Source: Herbidospora galbida (GTDB lineage Bacteria > Actinomycetota > Actinomycetes > Streptosporangiales > Streptosporangiaceae). Taken from it: a stretch of 64,000 nt of DNA. The notes under the pieces are model-generated. The model was not told the DNA's origin. It did no database searches and saw nothing but the letters and a program-made list of their open reading frames with translations. The DNA is taken from assembly GCF_005233835.1 (NCBI RefSeq), contig NZ_SZQA01000014.1:1-64000 (forward strand), read 5' to 3'. Positions 16,697 to 25,558 of the stretch are shown here, in pieces. Position numbers and translations under genes: made by a program. How positions within the stretch are numbered: the first letter of the stretch is position 1; every line of letters begins with the position of its first letter.

Positions 16697-19684
16697 CTAG
16701 GTCTCGACGCGATCGGCGAGCAGCTTCCGGACGTCGTCCGCCTCGGCCGACCCGAGCCGGATGAAAAGGTCGAGGGCCTTCTCTAGCGCGTCGCGGCTGC
16801 GCGTGCGGCTGCCGAGCCCGCGCAGCGCCTTGCCGAGCGCGGTCAGCGACTGGGCCTCCCCGTAGGGATGGGTGATCTCCCGGCTGACCTGGAGGGCCTG
16901 CTCGGCGTGCCGGGCGGCCTCCTGGAAGCGTTCGGCCTTGGTGAGGGTGGTGGCGAGCCGGTTGCAGACGCGCTGCTCCCAGACCTTCTGGTTGCTGGCA
17001 CGGAAGAACTCCAGGCATTCGGCGTGGTGGACGACGGCCTCGTTCAGGCGGCCGACGTACGACAGCACCACGCCCAGGTGGTAGCGGGCCCTGGCCACGC
17101 CGGGGCCGCTGCCGATCTCGCCGAAGATCTGCAGGCCCTGTTCCGATACGGCGACCGCGTCGGCGGCCCGGCCGAGCAGCAGCAGGTCGCGGGCCGAGTA
17201 GCTGAGCACCAGCGCCTCCCCGGCCAGGTTGCCCAGTTCGCGGTAGACCTTGGTGGCCCGGCCGAACCAGTCGAGCGCCTCCGGGTGCCTGCCGAGCCGC
17301 CCGATCACCACGCCGAGCGCGTTGTAGGTCTCCCCGAGCAGCGCGTGGTCGCCGGTCCGTTCGGCGATCTGCAGCGACTCCCGGAACTCCTGGTCGGCCT
17401 CGGCCAGCCGGTTCACCCCGAAGAGCATCCGGCCGCGTACGTAGCGGGCGCGCAGCCGGGTCGGGTCGTCGCCGGCCTCGATGAGGGCGCGGGTGCGCAG
17501 GTCGAACTCGCGGGCGAACGCGCCCGCCTCCAGCAGCGGTTCCATCGCGACCAGCAGGTCGGCGGCGGCGGGCAGGTCGGCGCGTATCTCCGCGGCAGGT
17601 TCATGGCGCGAGCCACGACCGGCCTCCGGCCCGCCGTGGCTCGCTTCTTCGGCGATCTGGCCCAGCATCGCGAACAGGTCGTCGGCCTCGGCGGCCAGCC
17701 AGGCCACCGACTCGTCGGCCGATCCGAAGGTGTGGCCCCGGGTGCCGATGACGGTGAGGTTGTCGGCGACCTTGCTGCCCTCGTACGCGAGCCGGTGGGC
17801 CGCGCGGGCCGAGCCGAGGTAGAAGCCGAGCAGGCGTCGCAGCGCCTGGTGGCGGGCCTCGGGGGTCTCGGTGTCTTCGGCCTGGCGGCGGGCGAACAGG
17901 CGCAGCAGGTCGTGGAAGCGGTAGCGGCCCGGCGCGGGCGCTTCGAGCAGGCTGACGTCGACCATCGACTCCAGCACGTCCTCGGTCTCGACCGGGCTCA
18001 GGTCGAGCACGGCCGCTGCCGCCGGGGTCGAGATGTCGGTGCCGTTGGGCAGCGACAGCAGCCGGAACGCGCGGGCCTGGCGGGGGTCGAGCTGGCCGTA
18101 TCCGAGGGCGAAGGTGGCCGAGACGGCCAGGTTGCCGATTTTCAGCTCGTCGAGTCGGCGTCTCTCGTCGGCCAGCCGGGGGACGAGCGAGGCGACCGTC
18201 CACGACGGGCGGGAGGCCAGCCGGGCGGCCACGATCCGGACCGCCAGCGGCAGGAAGCCGCAGGCGGCGACCACGTCCATGGCGGCGGCGCGCTCGGCGG
18301 CGACGCGTTCGGGGCCGGCCACGGCCGAGAACAGGGCCAGCGCCTCGTCGGGTTCCATGACGTCGAGGTCGAGCAGCCGGGCCGCCGGGAGGTCGGCCAG
18401 TTTGCCCCGGCTGGTGATGAGGGCGGCGCAGCCCGGGGCGCCCGGCAGCAGGTGCTCGACCTGGTCGGCGTCGCGCGCGTTGTCGAGCAGCACCAGCATG
18501 CGCCGGTCGCCCAGCAGCGAGCGGAACAGTGCGGCGCGGTCGGCCAGGCCGTCGGGGATGACGTCGACGGGGATGCCGAGCGCGCGCAGGAACGCCGCCA
18601 GCGCGGTCTCCGGCGGCGTGGGTTCGCGGCCGTATCCGCGCAGGTCGGCGTAGAGCTGGCCGTCGGGGAAGGTGTCGTGCAGCAGGTGGGCGACGTGCAC
18701 GGCCAAGGTGGTCTTGCCGACGCCGCCGATGCCGCAGATGGCCGCGATCGGCACGCCGTCGGCCACGCCGAGCTGGTTGAGCAGCCGGTTCACCAGGGCC
18801 TTGCGGCCGGTGAAGTCGGTCACGGCGGCGGGGAGCTGCGCGGGTTTCGGCATCTCGACGACGGGCGTCGGCTCGGCGTGCTCCTCGGGGGCGGGCCTGG
18901 CCTTCGTGACGTACGCCAGCGTCGGGTCGGCGGCCAGGACGCGGCGGTGCAGTTCGGTGAGTTCGGCGCCGGGGTCGATGCCGAGTTCCTCGATGAGGGC
19001 GTTGCGGGTGTCGGTGAAGACGTTGAGCGCCTCGGCCTGCCGTCCGCAGCGGTAGTAGGCGAGCATGAGCTGGGCGCGCAGGCGCTCGCGCAGCGGGTGG
19101 TCGGCGGTCAGCACCATCAGCTCGGAGATGACCTCGGCGTGCCGGCCGAGTTCGAGGTCGAGGTCCATCAGCGTCTCGACGGCCGCGATGCGGCGTTCGA
19201 GGAGCCGTTCGCGCTGCGACTCGGCGTAGGGGCCGACGGCGCCCGCGAGCGGTTCGCCGCTCCACCACGCGAGGGCCTCGCGTAACGTCTCGGCGGCCCG
19301 GGCGGCGTCGCCCGCCTTGCGGGCCGACTCGCAGGCGTGCGCCGCCTTCTCGAAGCGGGCCAGGTCGAAGGCGTCGTCGGGCAGCCTGAGCGCGTAGCCC
19401 TTGCCGACCGAGGTGAGCAACTGCGGTGGTGTACGCGGAGAGCGGTCGGGCTCCAGCGCCGTGCGCAACCGGGAGACGTAGGTGCGCAGCGCGCCCAGCG
19501 CGCGAGGCGGCGCCTCCTCACCCCAGACGGCGTCGATGAGCTCGTTGGGGGTGACCGCGCGGCCCTCGCGCAGCAGCAGCATCGCCAGGATGGACCGCTG
19601 GAGCGGAGTGCCGAGATCGAGCTCGGCGTCGTCTCGCCAGGCTCTGACGGGTCCAAGTACCGCGAAGCGCAGCTGACCAGCCAT
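16697..19684 (-). CDS. AfsR/SARP-type regulator (BTAD + NB-ARC ATPase + TPR)
   Basis: A 995-aa transcription activator. Domains: OmpR-like winged helix (about 5-95; 'PLQRSILAMLLLREGR'), BTAD (about 100-245; 'AYYRCGRQAEALNVF' and 'EELGIDPGAELTELHRRVL'), NB-ARC-type ATPase with Walker A 'CGIGGVGKTTLA' (about 312-323) and 'RRMLVLLDNARDADQVE' (Walker B), then C-terminal TPRs (about 690-990). The start at 19684 has a GAGGG site. A 51-bp dispersed repeat lies inside the gene just before the TPR region and keeps the frame. There is no antibiotic cluster alongside, so the target is unknown. An 18-bp dyad precedes the gene. Confidence 0.92.
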   Translation of the reverse strand: MAGQLRFAVLGPVRAWRDDAELDLGTPLQRSILAMLLLREGRAVTPNELIDAVWGEEAPPRALGALRTYVSRLRTALEPDRSPRTPPQLLTSVGKGYALRLPDDAFDLARFEKAAHACESARKAGDAARAAETLREALAWWSGEPLAGAVGPYAESQRERLLERRIAAVETLMDLDLELGRHAEVISELMVLTADHPLRERLRAQLMLAYYRCGRQAEALNVFTDTRNALIEELGIDPGAELTELHRRVLAADPTLAYVTKARPAPEEHAEPTPVVEMPKPAQLPAAVTDFTGRKALVNRLLNQLGVADGVPIAAICGIGGVGKTTLAVHVAHLLHDTFPDGQLYADLRGYGREPTPPETALAAFLRALGIPVDVIPDGLADRAALFRSLLGDRRMLVLLDNARDADQVEHLLPGAPGCAALITSRGKLADLPAARLLDLDVMEPDEALALFSAVAGPERVAAERAAAMDVVAACGFLPLAVRIVAARLASRPSWTVASLVPRLADERRRLDELKIGNLAVSATFALGYGQLDPRQARAFRLLSLPNGTDISTPAAAAVLDLSPVETEDVLESMVDVSLLEAPAPGRYRFHDLLRLFARRQAEDTETPEARHQALRRLLGFYLGSARAAHRLAYEGSKVADNLTVIGTRGHTFGSADESVAWLAAEADDLFAMLGQIAEEASHGGPEAGRGSRHEPAAEIRADLPAAADLLVAMEPLLEAGAFAREFDLRTRALIEAGDDPTRLRARYVRGRMLFGVNRLAEADQEFRESLQIAERTGDHALLGETYNALGVVIGRLGRHPEALDWFGRATKVYRELGNLAGEALVLSYSARDLLLLGRAADAVAVSEQGLQIFGEIGSGPGVARARYHLGVVLSYVGRLNEAVVHHAECLEFFRASNQKVWEQRVCNRLATTLTKAERFQEAARHAEQALQVSREITHPYGEAQSLTALGKALRGLGSRTRSRDALEKALDLFIRLGSAEADDVRKLLADRVET
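17594..17644. repeat. 51-bp interspersed palindromic repeat, copy A (inside a CDS)
   Basis: This copy begins GGCAGGTTCA and contains a long hairpin (GCGAGCCACG at 17608-17617 pairing with CGTGGCTCGC at 17635-17644). It matches copies at 25057 and 25559 over 51 bp. It lies in the coding sequence of the AfsR-like regulator, read in a frame giving a Gly/Glu/Arg-rich insert between the NB-ARC and TPR parts. Confidence 0.75.
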
Positions 19685-19705
19685 CAGAAGCCCTCTTTGT
19701 GCCAA

Positions 19706-19723
19706 TCGGAAGTTTCGTTCCGA
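19706..19723. promoter_or_regulatory. 18-bp dyad before the AfsR-like gene
   Basis: TCGGAA (19706-19711) and TTCCGA (19718-19723) are perfect 6-bp arms with a 6-bp spacer, centred about 30 bp upstream of the ATG at 19684. A TATCAT-like -10 on the minus strand lies just upstream (about 19728-19733), so the dyad would sit at the transcription start and could be an operator. Confidence 0.4.
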
Positions 19724-19848
19724 ATGATACGGCGTCAGGTCGCTCGCAATGAGGTCTCAAGGACGGTGAAAGTCCCGTGCAGGCAGGGCGACCTATCAAT
19801 GAGCCGTACCCGGAAACGGGGATCGTCCTCAAAAGCCTGGAGAATCCA

Positions 19849-20364
19849 ATGCGCATCCGCAACGTGCTCGGCGCCGCCGCCACCGCCACCGCCCTCACCC
19901 TCGGCATGGGCGCGGTCGCCTCCGCCGCCAACGCCGCCCCCCTCTCGGCGAACGACTGGGACTACGACGACGACTGGGGCTACTACTACAGCAGCAACGG
20001 CAAGGCCAAGGCCAAGGGCTGGGTGGACGTCGAGTACGACCACGAGGAGTCCAACACCGTCCGCATCGGCGGCAAGCTCGTCGACCGCGACTTCCGGACC
20101 GAGCACCAGGGCGGCAAGTGCGGCTACGTCGCCTTCCGCTACGTCTCGTGGGACGACCACGAGGACGACTGGGCCTCCAGCTACAAGACCTACAAGCAGT
20201 GCGGCACCGACGGCTGGAAGAACATCAAGTTCACCCGCTACGACGTGGCCCAGGTCGAGGTCAAGGTCTGCCAGATCGGCCTGCACAGCAACTTCCCGAC
20301 GAAGTGCGGCTCCTGGCACGAGATCTACAACGCGTGGGACGACGAGTTCGGCTACACCGTCTGA
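19849..20364 (+). CDS. secreted acidic Tyr/Asp-rich protein of unknown function
   Basis: The 171-aa product has a clear signal peptide (about residues 1-32, ending in an ANAAP-like site). The mature part opens with a highly acidic Tyr/Asp segment ('DWDYDDDWGYYY') and contains four cysteines at about 84, 112, 140 and 149 for likely disulfides. I do not recognise a family. The ATG at 19849 has a GGAG site. It is monocistronic: a regulator gene lies divergent upstream and a strong terminator follows. Confidence 0.72.
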   Translation: MRIRNVLGAAATATALTLGMGAVASAANAAPLSANDWDYDDDWGYYYSSNGKAKAKGWVDVEYDHEESNTVRIGGKLVDRDFRTEHQGGKCGYVAFRYVSWDDHEDDWASSYKTYKQCGTDGWKNIKFTRYDVAQVEVKVCQIGLHSNFPTKCGSWHEIYNAWDDEFGYTV

Positions 20365-20412
20365 TCTTCCACCGATCCATATAGATAGGGGACAATCGCT
20401 CCAAAGCGACTG

Positions 20413-20424
20413 GTGACACGTCAC
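20413..20424. promoter_or_regulatory. 12-bp perfect palindrome in the 3' region
   Basis: GTGAC-AC-GTCAC at 20413-20424 lies between the secreted-protein stop and the downstream terminator. It may be a protein-binding site or part of an RNA fold; no gene starts nearby to support an operator. Confidence 0.25.
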
Positions 20425-20493
20425 TTGGACAGCACTTCCGCAGCAGACGTGAGATGACAGCGGCCGGTGCGGGCGATGGTCACCCGGACACGC

Positions 20494-20527
20494 AGCGGCC
20501 CGCCCTCCGGCATGGGGGCGGGCCGCT
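20494..20527. terminator. strong bidirectional terminator hairpin
   Basis: A perfect 12-bp GC stem (20494-20505 with 20516-20527) and 10-nt loop, placed between the convergent secreted-protein and GNAT genes. There is no long U run, which is common in high-GC actinomycetes. Confidence 0.7.
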
Positions 20528-20557
20528 CGTTCCGTTTCGGCTCGAAGGAATGGCTGG

Positions 20558-21202
20558 TCAGGCGGCGTGCGCGTAATCAAGACGCGCTTGGATCCGTTCT
20601 CGTACCGCCGGCCATTCAGAGCGCAGGATCGAGTAATACGCCGTATCTCGGACCGTGTTGTCGGCGCCTCGGCTGTCCGCTCGCCGCACACCGTCGAGGT
20701 GTGCGCCGAGGGCCTCGATGGCGGCCCGGGATCGGTTGTTGCGTACGTCTGCCTTGAGAGTTATCCGGTGGACCTGCCACGTCTCGAACGCGTGGGAGAG
20801 CAAGAGATACTTGGCCTCCCGGTTCACACCCGTGCCCTGGGCGGAGGCGCCCAGCCAGGTGTAACCGATGTCCGCGACCGACGGGACCTCGCCCACCACG
20901 CCTTTGGTACCCGGCGGCCAGGGCATCGGGCCCTGCCAGTACTCCAGGTGCATCAGACGGGTGGCACCGACCACGCGGTCGGTGTGCAGCCACCGGATGG
21001 CGAAGGGCATCGTGCGGCCCTCCGCCTGCTCAGCCAGAGCGGCCTCGACGTACGAGACCATCTCCTCCCGGCCTGCGGGAACGCGAGTAAACGAGTACGT
21101 CGCGCGGTCCTCGCTCGCCGCGGCGACAAGATCGTCGACGGCCGCGAGGGTGAGCGGTTCCAGGCGCACGAAGCGCCCGGACAGGGTGACAAAAGCGGGC
21201 AT
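20558..21202 (-). CDS. GNAT family N-acetyltransferase (RimJ-like)
   Basis: The 214-aa protein follows the RimJ/RimL plan: 'RFVRLEPLTLAAVDDLVAAA', a central 'DIGYTWLGASAQGTGVNREA' (acetyl-CoA region, about 112-131), and 'NNRSRAAIEALGAHLDGVRR' near the C-terminus. The family acetylates protein N-termini, ribosomal proteins or small molecules; the substrate is unknown. The Met at 21202 begins the conserved domain but has only a weak ribosome site. The upstream frame is not family-like. Confidence 0.85.
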   Translation of the reverse strand: MPAFVTLSGRFVRLEPLTLAAVDDLVAAASEDRATYSFTRVPAGREEMVSYVEAALAEQAEGRTMPFAIRWLHTDRVVGATRLMHLEYWQGPMPWPPGTKGVVGEVPSVADIGYTWLGASAQGTGVNREAKYLLLSHAFETWQVHRITLKADVRNNRSRAAIEALGAHLDGVRRADSRGADNTVRDTAYYSILRSEWPAVRERIQARLDYAHAA

Positions 21203-21364
21203 GAGCACATGATGGGGTCTCGATGACATGTCTGGTGCCAAATGACACACGACATCTTGTGGAACCCCAGGTTGAGCGCTCACCATAGCCCTAAAACCGC
21301 AGGTCAGAGGTGTTTCTTTACGGCTTCGGCACGGCCGCCGAGGGTAAAGATTCGACAAAGATCG

Positions 21365-22675
21365 TCAACGTGCCGGAGCGGGCGCCAGGAACATCCCCCT
21401 TCGCGCTCTCGACGGCTCTTTCGTGGTCAGCCCGCCGAGGGCTTCCTCCAGGTAGTCGAGCGATTCGGCCACCCACGGAAGCGACAGCGGATCCGATCCG
21501 TGCAGCGCCGCGAGACGCTGTTCGGCGGTCTCGCCGTACAGCAGTGAGGTGGCCACGCGGACCCGCGCCGAACGGGGCTCGTCGCCGAACGCGGTGCCCG
21601 GCAGGACGCCGACGCCGTGGCGGTCGAGCAGGGTCCGGGCCAGCTCGTCGGAGCTGTCGAAACCGGGGATCTGCGGATAGAGGTAGAACCCGCCCTGCGG
21701 CACGTCCACCTTCGCGCCCGCGCGCGCGAACCGGTCGGCGACCGCGCGGGCCACGGTGGCGTGCAGCCGCCGCGAGTCGTCGATACGTTCCACGATCTCC
21801 TCGGGCTCGGCGAACGCGTACGCGGCGGCGTGCTGCACCGGCGCGGCCGGGGCCGACCAGATCTCACTGGCCACCGCGAGCAGCCGCTGGCGCAACGCCC
21901 ACCCGTCGGGCGTGTGCGGCAGCCGGGCCACGCCGATCCGCCAGCCGCCCAGCGCGAGCGACTTGCTCAGACCGCTGGTGATGACGGTGCGCTCGGGCGC
22001 GACGTCGGCCGGGCTCAGGAAAGGGGTGGCCTGCGGGTCGTGGACGAGGTCGCGGTAGATCTCGTCCGAGATGATCACCAGGTCGAGCTCGCGGGCGACC
22101 TCGGCCAGCCGCCGCACCGTCTCCGGCCGGGCCAGGCGGCCGGTGGGGTTGTCGGGGAGCGTGGCGAGGACCGAGCGGACCGTACGGCCCTGCGCGCGGG
22201 CGTGCAGCACCGCTGACCTGACCTGGTCGGGGTCGGGCACGCCGCCCTCGCCGGCCGGGGTCGGCACCAGGATCGGGCGCACGCCCACGATCTCCGCCTG
22301 GGCGGCGTAGCTCACCCAGCTCGGCATCGGCAGCACCATGTCCCCGGGAGACCTCCACTCGCCCGGGTCCGCGCCGATGGCCACCAGCAGGCCGAACAGC
22401 AGCGACTTGCTGCCCGGTCCGCAGACCACCAGGTCGGGGTCGGTCGGCAGCTCGCGCCGCGACCAGTAGCCGGCCGCCGCCTCGCGCAGCGCGGCGAGGC
22501 CCGCGACCTCGCCGTAGCCGTTGCTGCCCCCCGCGTCGGCGAGCCGGGCCAGCAGCGCGGGGTGCACGGGCAGCCCGGCTTCACCGAAAGCCAGGTGAAG
22601 CACCCGCTCCCCGGACCTCCGTCTTCGGGCGATGTCTTCGTTTGCGGCCAGAGTCGCCGAAAGTGTGACGTGCAT
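21365..22675 (-). CDS. pyridoxal-phosphate aminotransferase, class I/II
   Basis: A 436-aa fold-type I enzyme. Blocks include 'SNGYGEVAGLAALREAAAGYW', 'TLPDNPTGRLARPETVRRLA', 'LVIISDEIYRDLVH' and the PLP-lysine motif 'SGLSKSLALGGWRIG' (the Lys in GLSKS forms the Schiff base). The substrate cannot be named. The ATG at 22675 has a perfect AGGAGG seven bases upstream. It is divergent from a LysR regulator whose gap holds a 23-bp dyad, so LysR control is likely. Confidence 0.88.
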   Translation of the reverse strand: MHVTLSATLAANEDIARRRRSGERVLHLAFGEAGLPVHPALLARLADAGGSNGYGEVAGLAALREAAAGYWSRRELPTDPDLVVCGPGSKSLLFGLLVAIGADPGEWRSPGDMVLPMPSWVSYAAQAEIVGVRPILVPTPAGEGGVPDPDQVRSAVLHARAQGRTVRSVLATLPDNPTGRLARPETVRRLAEVARELDLVIISDEIYRDLVHDPQATPFLSPADVAPERTVITSGLSKSLALGGWRIGVARLPHTPDGWALRQRLLAVASEIWSAPAAPVQHAAAYAFAEPEEIVERIDDSRRLHATVARAVADRFARAGAKVDVPQGGFYLYPQIPGFDSSDELARTLLDRHGVGVLPGTAFGDEPRSARVRVATSLLYGETAEQRLAALHGSDPLSLPWVAESLDYLEEALGGLTTKEPSRARRGMFLAPAPAR

Positions 22676-22701
22676 ACTGATTCCTCCTGAATGCTGTGGA
22701 A

Positions 22702-22724
22702 CGTACCCACCTTGTGCGGGTACG
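22702..22724. promoter_or_regulatory. 23-bp dyad, probable LysR binding site
   Basis: Perfect 7-bp arms CGTACCC (22702-22708) and GGGTACG (22718-22724) separated by 9 bp, centred in the 97-bp gap between the aminotransferase and the LysR gene. The position in a divergent LysR promoter makes it the best operator candidate here. Confidence 0.6.
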
Positions 22725-22772
22725 GGCATCAGGACAAGCGAGGCTTTTCGGTGCCGGGCATAAGGAGATCCG

Positions 22773-23717
22773 ATGCTGGATCTGCGGCGTTTGACGTTGT
22801 TCTGCGAGTTCGCCCGGAGGGGCAGCATCGCCGCCACGGCCGCGTCCCTCGGCTACAGCGCGTCGGCGGTATCGCAGCAGCTCGCGGCGCTGGAACGGGA
22901 GGCCGGAGCGGCCCTCATCGACCGGACCAGCCACAGCGCCGAGCTCACCGACGCGGGGCGGCGTCTGGTCGTGCACGCCGAACGGATCCTGGCGATGGTC
23001 GAGACGGCCGAGTCCGACCTGTCGGCCCATGCTGGAACTCCAACAGGGCGGGTCGTCATCACCGCGTTCCCGACCGCCGCCGTCGCCTTCGCGCCCGCGC
23101 TCGCCCAGTCGCTGCGGCGGCACAAGCAACTCGCCCTGCGGCTGTCGCAGAGCCGGTCGGGCCGGGGCATGCGCGAGGTCGAGTCGGGTGAGGCGGACAT
23201 CGCGCTCGTCGACGACTGGTGGGGGCGGGTGCGGCGGCGCGAGACCCTCACGGTGTTCCCGCTGCTGCGCGACCCGCTGGTACTCGTGGTGCCGCGCAAG
23301 CACCGGCTGGCCAACCTCGACGAACCGGTCGACCCGGCCGACCTGCGCGACGAGGCGTGGATGGCCACCCCCGAGGGGGAGCCGTCCCGCACCGCCGTCG
23401 ACCGGCTGCTCACCGAGGTCGGCGGCGCGCCGCCCGTGGCTTGGGAGTTCGAGGGTCTCGGTACGATCCTGAGCCTGGTCGCCAAGGGGATCGGGATCGC
23501 CGCGGTGCCCGCCCTGTGCCTGGCCGCCGGGGTGCGGGGAGTGGTGGTCAGGGAGTTCCCCGGGGAGCCCGTCGAGCGGGTCATCACCGCTGTGGCGCGC
23601 GAGTCGTCGGTGCATCGGGCCTCGGTGGCCGCCTCACTGCGGGCGCTGCACGTCGCCGCCCGCTATCTGGCCAGTGATCTCGGCTATCTGTCCACCACGA
23701 ACGGGTTCGGCGACTAG
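22773..23717 (+). CDS. LysR family transcriptional regulator
   Basis: The 314-aa protein has the LysR N-terminal helix-turn-helix ('LRRLTLFCEFARRGSIAATA', 'SASAVSQQLAALEREAGAAL', about 3-46) and a periplasmic-binding-like effector domain (about 90-300). The ATG has an AAGGAG site. Divergence from the aminotransferase suggests it controls that gene and itself. It ends ten bases before rnhB on the same strand. Confidence 0.94.
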   Translation: MLDLRRLTLFCEFARRGSIAATAASLGYSASAVSQQLAALEREAGAALIDRTSHSAELTDAGRRLVVHAERILAMVETAESDLSAHAGTPTGRVVITAFPTAAVAFAPALAQSLRRHKQLALRLSQSRSGRGMREVESGEADIALVDDWWGRVRRRETLTVFPLLRDPLVLVVPRKHRLANLDEPVDPADLRDEAWMATPEGEPSRTAVDRLLTEVGGAPPVAWEFEGLGTILSLVAKGIGIAAVPALCLAAGVRGVVVREFPGEPVERVITAVARESSVHRASVAASLRALHVAARYLASDLGYLSTTNGFGD

Positions 23718-23726
23718 GTTTGGCCG

Positions 23727-24395
23727 GTGCCGTCGTACACACTCGAACGCCTGCTCACCACGGGAAGCAACAAGCTCGTCGCCGGGGTCGACGAGGTCGG
23801 CCGCGGCGCCTGGGCCGGGCCGGTGTCGGTGTGCGCCGTGGTGACCGACTTCAGCGAACCGCCCGAGGGGCTGACCGACTCCAAGATGCTCGCGCCGGGC
23901 CGCCGTGAGGCGATGGTGTCTCTCCTGGAGTCGTGGGTGGTCGGCTACGGGCACGGCGAGGCCTCCGTCGAGGAGATCGACACGCTCGGCATGACCGAGG
24001 CGCTGCGGCGGGCCGCCCGGCGGGCGCTGGAGGCGCTGCCGGTGAAACCCGACGTGGTGATCCTCGACGGCAAGCACGACTACCTCGGCGCGCCGTGGCC
24101 GGTGCGCTGCGAGATCAAGGGCGACCTGAACTGCGTGTCGGTGGCGGCGGCCTCGGTGCTCGCCAAAGTACGCCGCGACCTGTTCATGGCCACCCTCGAC
24201 GGCGCCGACGTCTACGGGTTCGCCGAGAACGCGGGCTACCCCTCACCGGCCCACCAGGCCGCGCTGGCCGAACACGGGCCGTGCGAACACCACCGGCTGT
24301 CGTGGTCGTACCTCGACGACCTGCCACAGTGGCGGCACCTGAAGCGGCACCGCGACCCGGCGGCAGGGGAAGGACAGCTCAGCCTCTGGACCTGA
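23727..24395 (+). CDS. rnhB: ribonuclease HII
   Basis: RNase HII cuts RNA in RNA-DNA hybrids and removes single ribonucleotides. The 222-aa protein has '[16 protein letters not shown]' (first catalytic DE), '[11 protein letters not shown]' and '[15 protein letters not shown]' followed by '[14 protein letters not shown]', the standard catalytic Asp/Glu blocks. The start is GTG at 23727. The 3' end overlaps the convergent potassium channel by 17 bases. It follows the LysR gene closely, which is probably incidental. Confidence 0.95.
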   Translation: MPSYTLERLLTTGSNKLVAGVDEVGRGAWAGPVSVCAVVTDFSEPPEGLTDSKMLAPGRREAMVSLLESWVVGYGHGEASVEEIDTLGMTEALRRAARRALEALPVKPDVVILDGKHDYLGAPWPVRCEIKGDLNCVSVAAASVLAKVRRDLFMATLDGADVYGFAENAGYPSPAHQAALAEHGPCEHHRLSWSYLDDLPQWRHLKRHRDPAAGEGQLSLWT

Positions 24396-25020
24396 GCATC
24401 TCCTTCAGCTCGCCGATCTCCTTCAGCGCCTCGCGGAGCAACTTCTCCGTGTCGTCGCCGGTGTCGAATCTCCGGCCGAACCAGGAGGCCAGCGTCGCCG
24501 TCACGACGCCCAGCAGGGCCACGCCGCCGAGCATCAGGGCCGCGCCGATGAGGCGGCCGTCGGGGGTGACGGGGTAGGTGTCGCCGTAGCCGGTGGTCGT
24601 CATCGTCGTGACGGCCCACCAGGTGGCGTCGCCGAAGGTCAGGATGGTCGCGCCGGGGGCGTCGCGTTCGACGCGCAGGACCGCGAGGCTGGCGGCCAGA
24701 CCGAGCACGAGCGTGGTCGTGGCGGTGAAGGTGAGCACCTTGCGCTGGAAGCCGAGCCGTCGTTGCAGCATCCGCAGCGGCATCATCAGCGGCAGCAGGA
24801 TGACGAGCAGGTCGAGGACGTTGTCTTTGGCGAAGGCCTTCTTGTCGCCGGCCCGCGCGAACCGCACCGCGTATTCGGCCAGGAACAGCAGCCAGCAGCC
24901 GAGCTGGGCGAGCCAGCAGGTCAGCTTCCAGTCATAGGGGAGGTGCGGGAAGAGGATCGGGGTCGCGTACGCGACCAGGAAGACGCCCGCGAAGACGAGC
25001 AGTCGCCACTCGGACCTCAT
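24379..25020 (-). CDS. voltage-gated-type potassium channel subunit
   Basis: A 213-aa membrane protein with a small Kv/KvAP-like plan: four hydrophobic segments in the first 115 residues, including a positively charged stretch ('[14 protein letters not shown]', about 81-94) that could be a short voltage sensor, then the pore with selectivity filter 'TTGYGD' (142-147) and a last helix (about 155-177) followed by a charged, coiled tail. The ATG at 25020 is preferred over TTG three codons earlier; neither has a good ribosome site. The stop overlaps rnhB. Confidence 0.88.
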   Translation of the reverse strand: MRSEWRLLVFAGVFLVAYATPILFPHLPYDWKLTCWLAQLGCWLLFLAEYAVRFARAGDKKAFAKDNVLDLLVILLPLMMPLRMLQRRLGFQRKVLTFTATTTLVLGLAASLAVLRVERDAPGATILTFGDATWWAVTTMTTTGYGDTYPVTPDGRLIGAALMLGGVALLGVVTATLASWFGRRFDTGDDTEKLLREALKEIGELKEMLRSRG

Positions 25021-25056
25021 GGCGATCAAGTCTAGGCGGGCGTCACCCTGTTTCTC

Positions 25057-25107
25057 GGCAGGTTCATTGCGCGAGCCACAGCCGGCCTTCGGCCGTCCGC
25101 GTCTCGC
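25057..25107. repeat. 51-bp interspersed palindromic repeat, copy B (intergenic)
   Basis: Same 51-bp unit as at 17594 and 25559, starting GGCAGGTTCATT and ending CTCGC. It contains the inner hairpin CGGCC-TTC-GGCCG and an outer GCGAG/CTCGC pairing. It lies 36 bp upstream of the channel gene start and may sit in its promoter region. Confidence 0.75.
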
Positions 25108-25128
25108 TCTGCCCTGGTCAACGCGCTA

Positions 25129-25515
25129 CTAGCAGTCGACGAGCTCCGGCTGCTGGTTGAGGATCTGGGCGCGCGCGGTGGTGAAGTCGGCCAGTTCGGC
25201 GGTCGCCGACGGGTCGAACACGGCCACCCGGTGGCAGTTCTGGAACGCCAGCTTCACCTGGAAGTGGCGTTCCAGCGCGCCCCGCATGGCGTCACTGGCG
25301 AGGCAGCGCAGCAGCTGCCCCCGGGCCGCCTCGTCCGGCGGCGGGACCTGGTTGTCGGCGAAGGTCGCGCCCGACTCGGTCCGCGTTCTGACCAGCTCGC
25401 TGATCAGCCCCCATGCGTACGGCAACGAGTCGCGGACGCAGGCCACGAAGGCCGCATCGTCCACGTCACCGGCCCTGGCCTGGTCGAGCAGATCGTTCGG
25501 AACGGTCAGCGACAT
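25129..25515 (-). CDS. SCO5389-like conserved actinobacterial protein
   Basis: The 128-aa protein matches, from memory, the family called SCO5389 in Streptomyces: 'VACVRDSLPYAWGLISELV', 'ADNQVPPPDEAARGQLLRCL' and 'ALERHFQVKLAFQNCHRVAVF' are hallmark blocks. Function is unknown. The ATG at 25515 has a GAGGAG site. It lies just downstream of the CooC-like ATPase on the same strand, a pairing I recall being conserved in Streptomyces (SCO5388-SCO5389). A repeat copy now separates the two. Confidence 0.72.
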   Translation of the reverse strand: MSLTVPNDLLDQARAGDVDDAAFVACVRDSLPYAWGLISELVRTRTESGATFADNQVPPPDEAARGQLLRCLASDAMRGALERHFQVKLAFQNCHRVAVFDPSATAELADFTTARAQILNQQPELVDC

Positions 25516-25558
25516 GAGGCTTTCTCCTCTCGGTTGGGGCATTTACGACGTTATTTCA

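Noticed and set aside
17594-17644. Insertion sequence in the AfsR-like gene
   Set aside because: The insert is only 51 bp with no transposase and no clear target duplication; it is better described as a short repeat.
16697-20364. Antibiotic gene cluster suggested by the AfsR/SARP regulator
   Set aside because: No polyketide, peptide-synthetase, terpene or RiPP enzyme genes occur nearby; the regulator stands alone.
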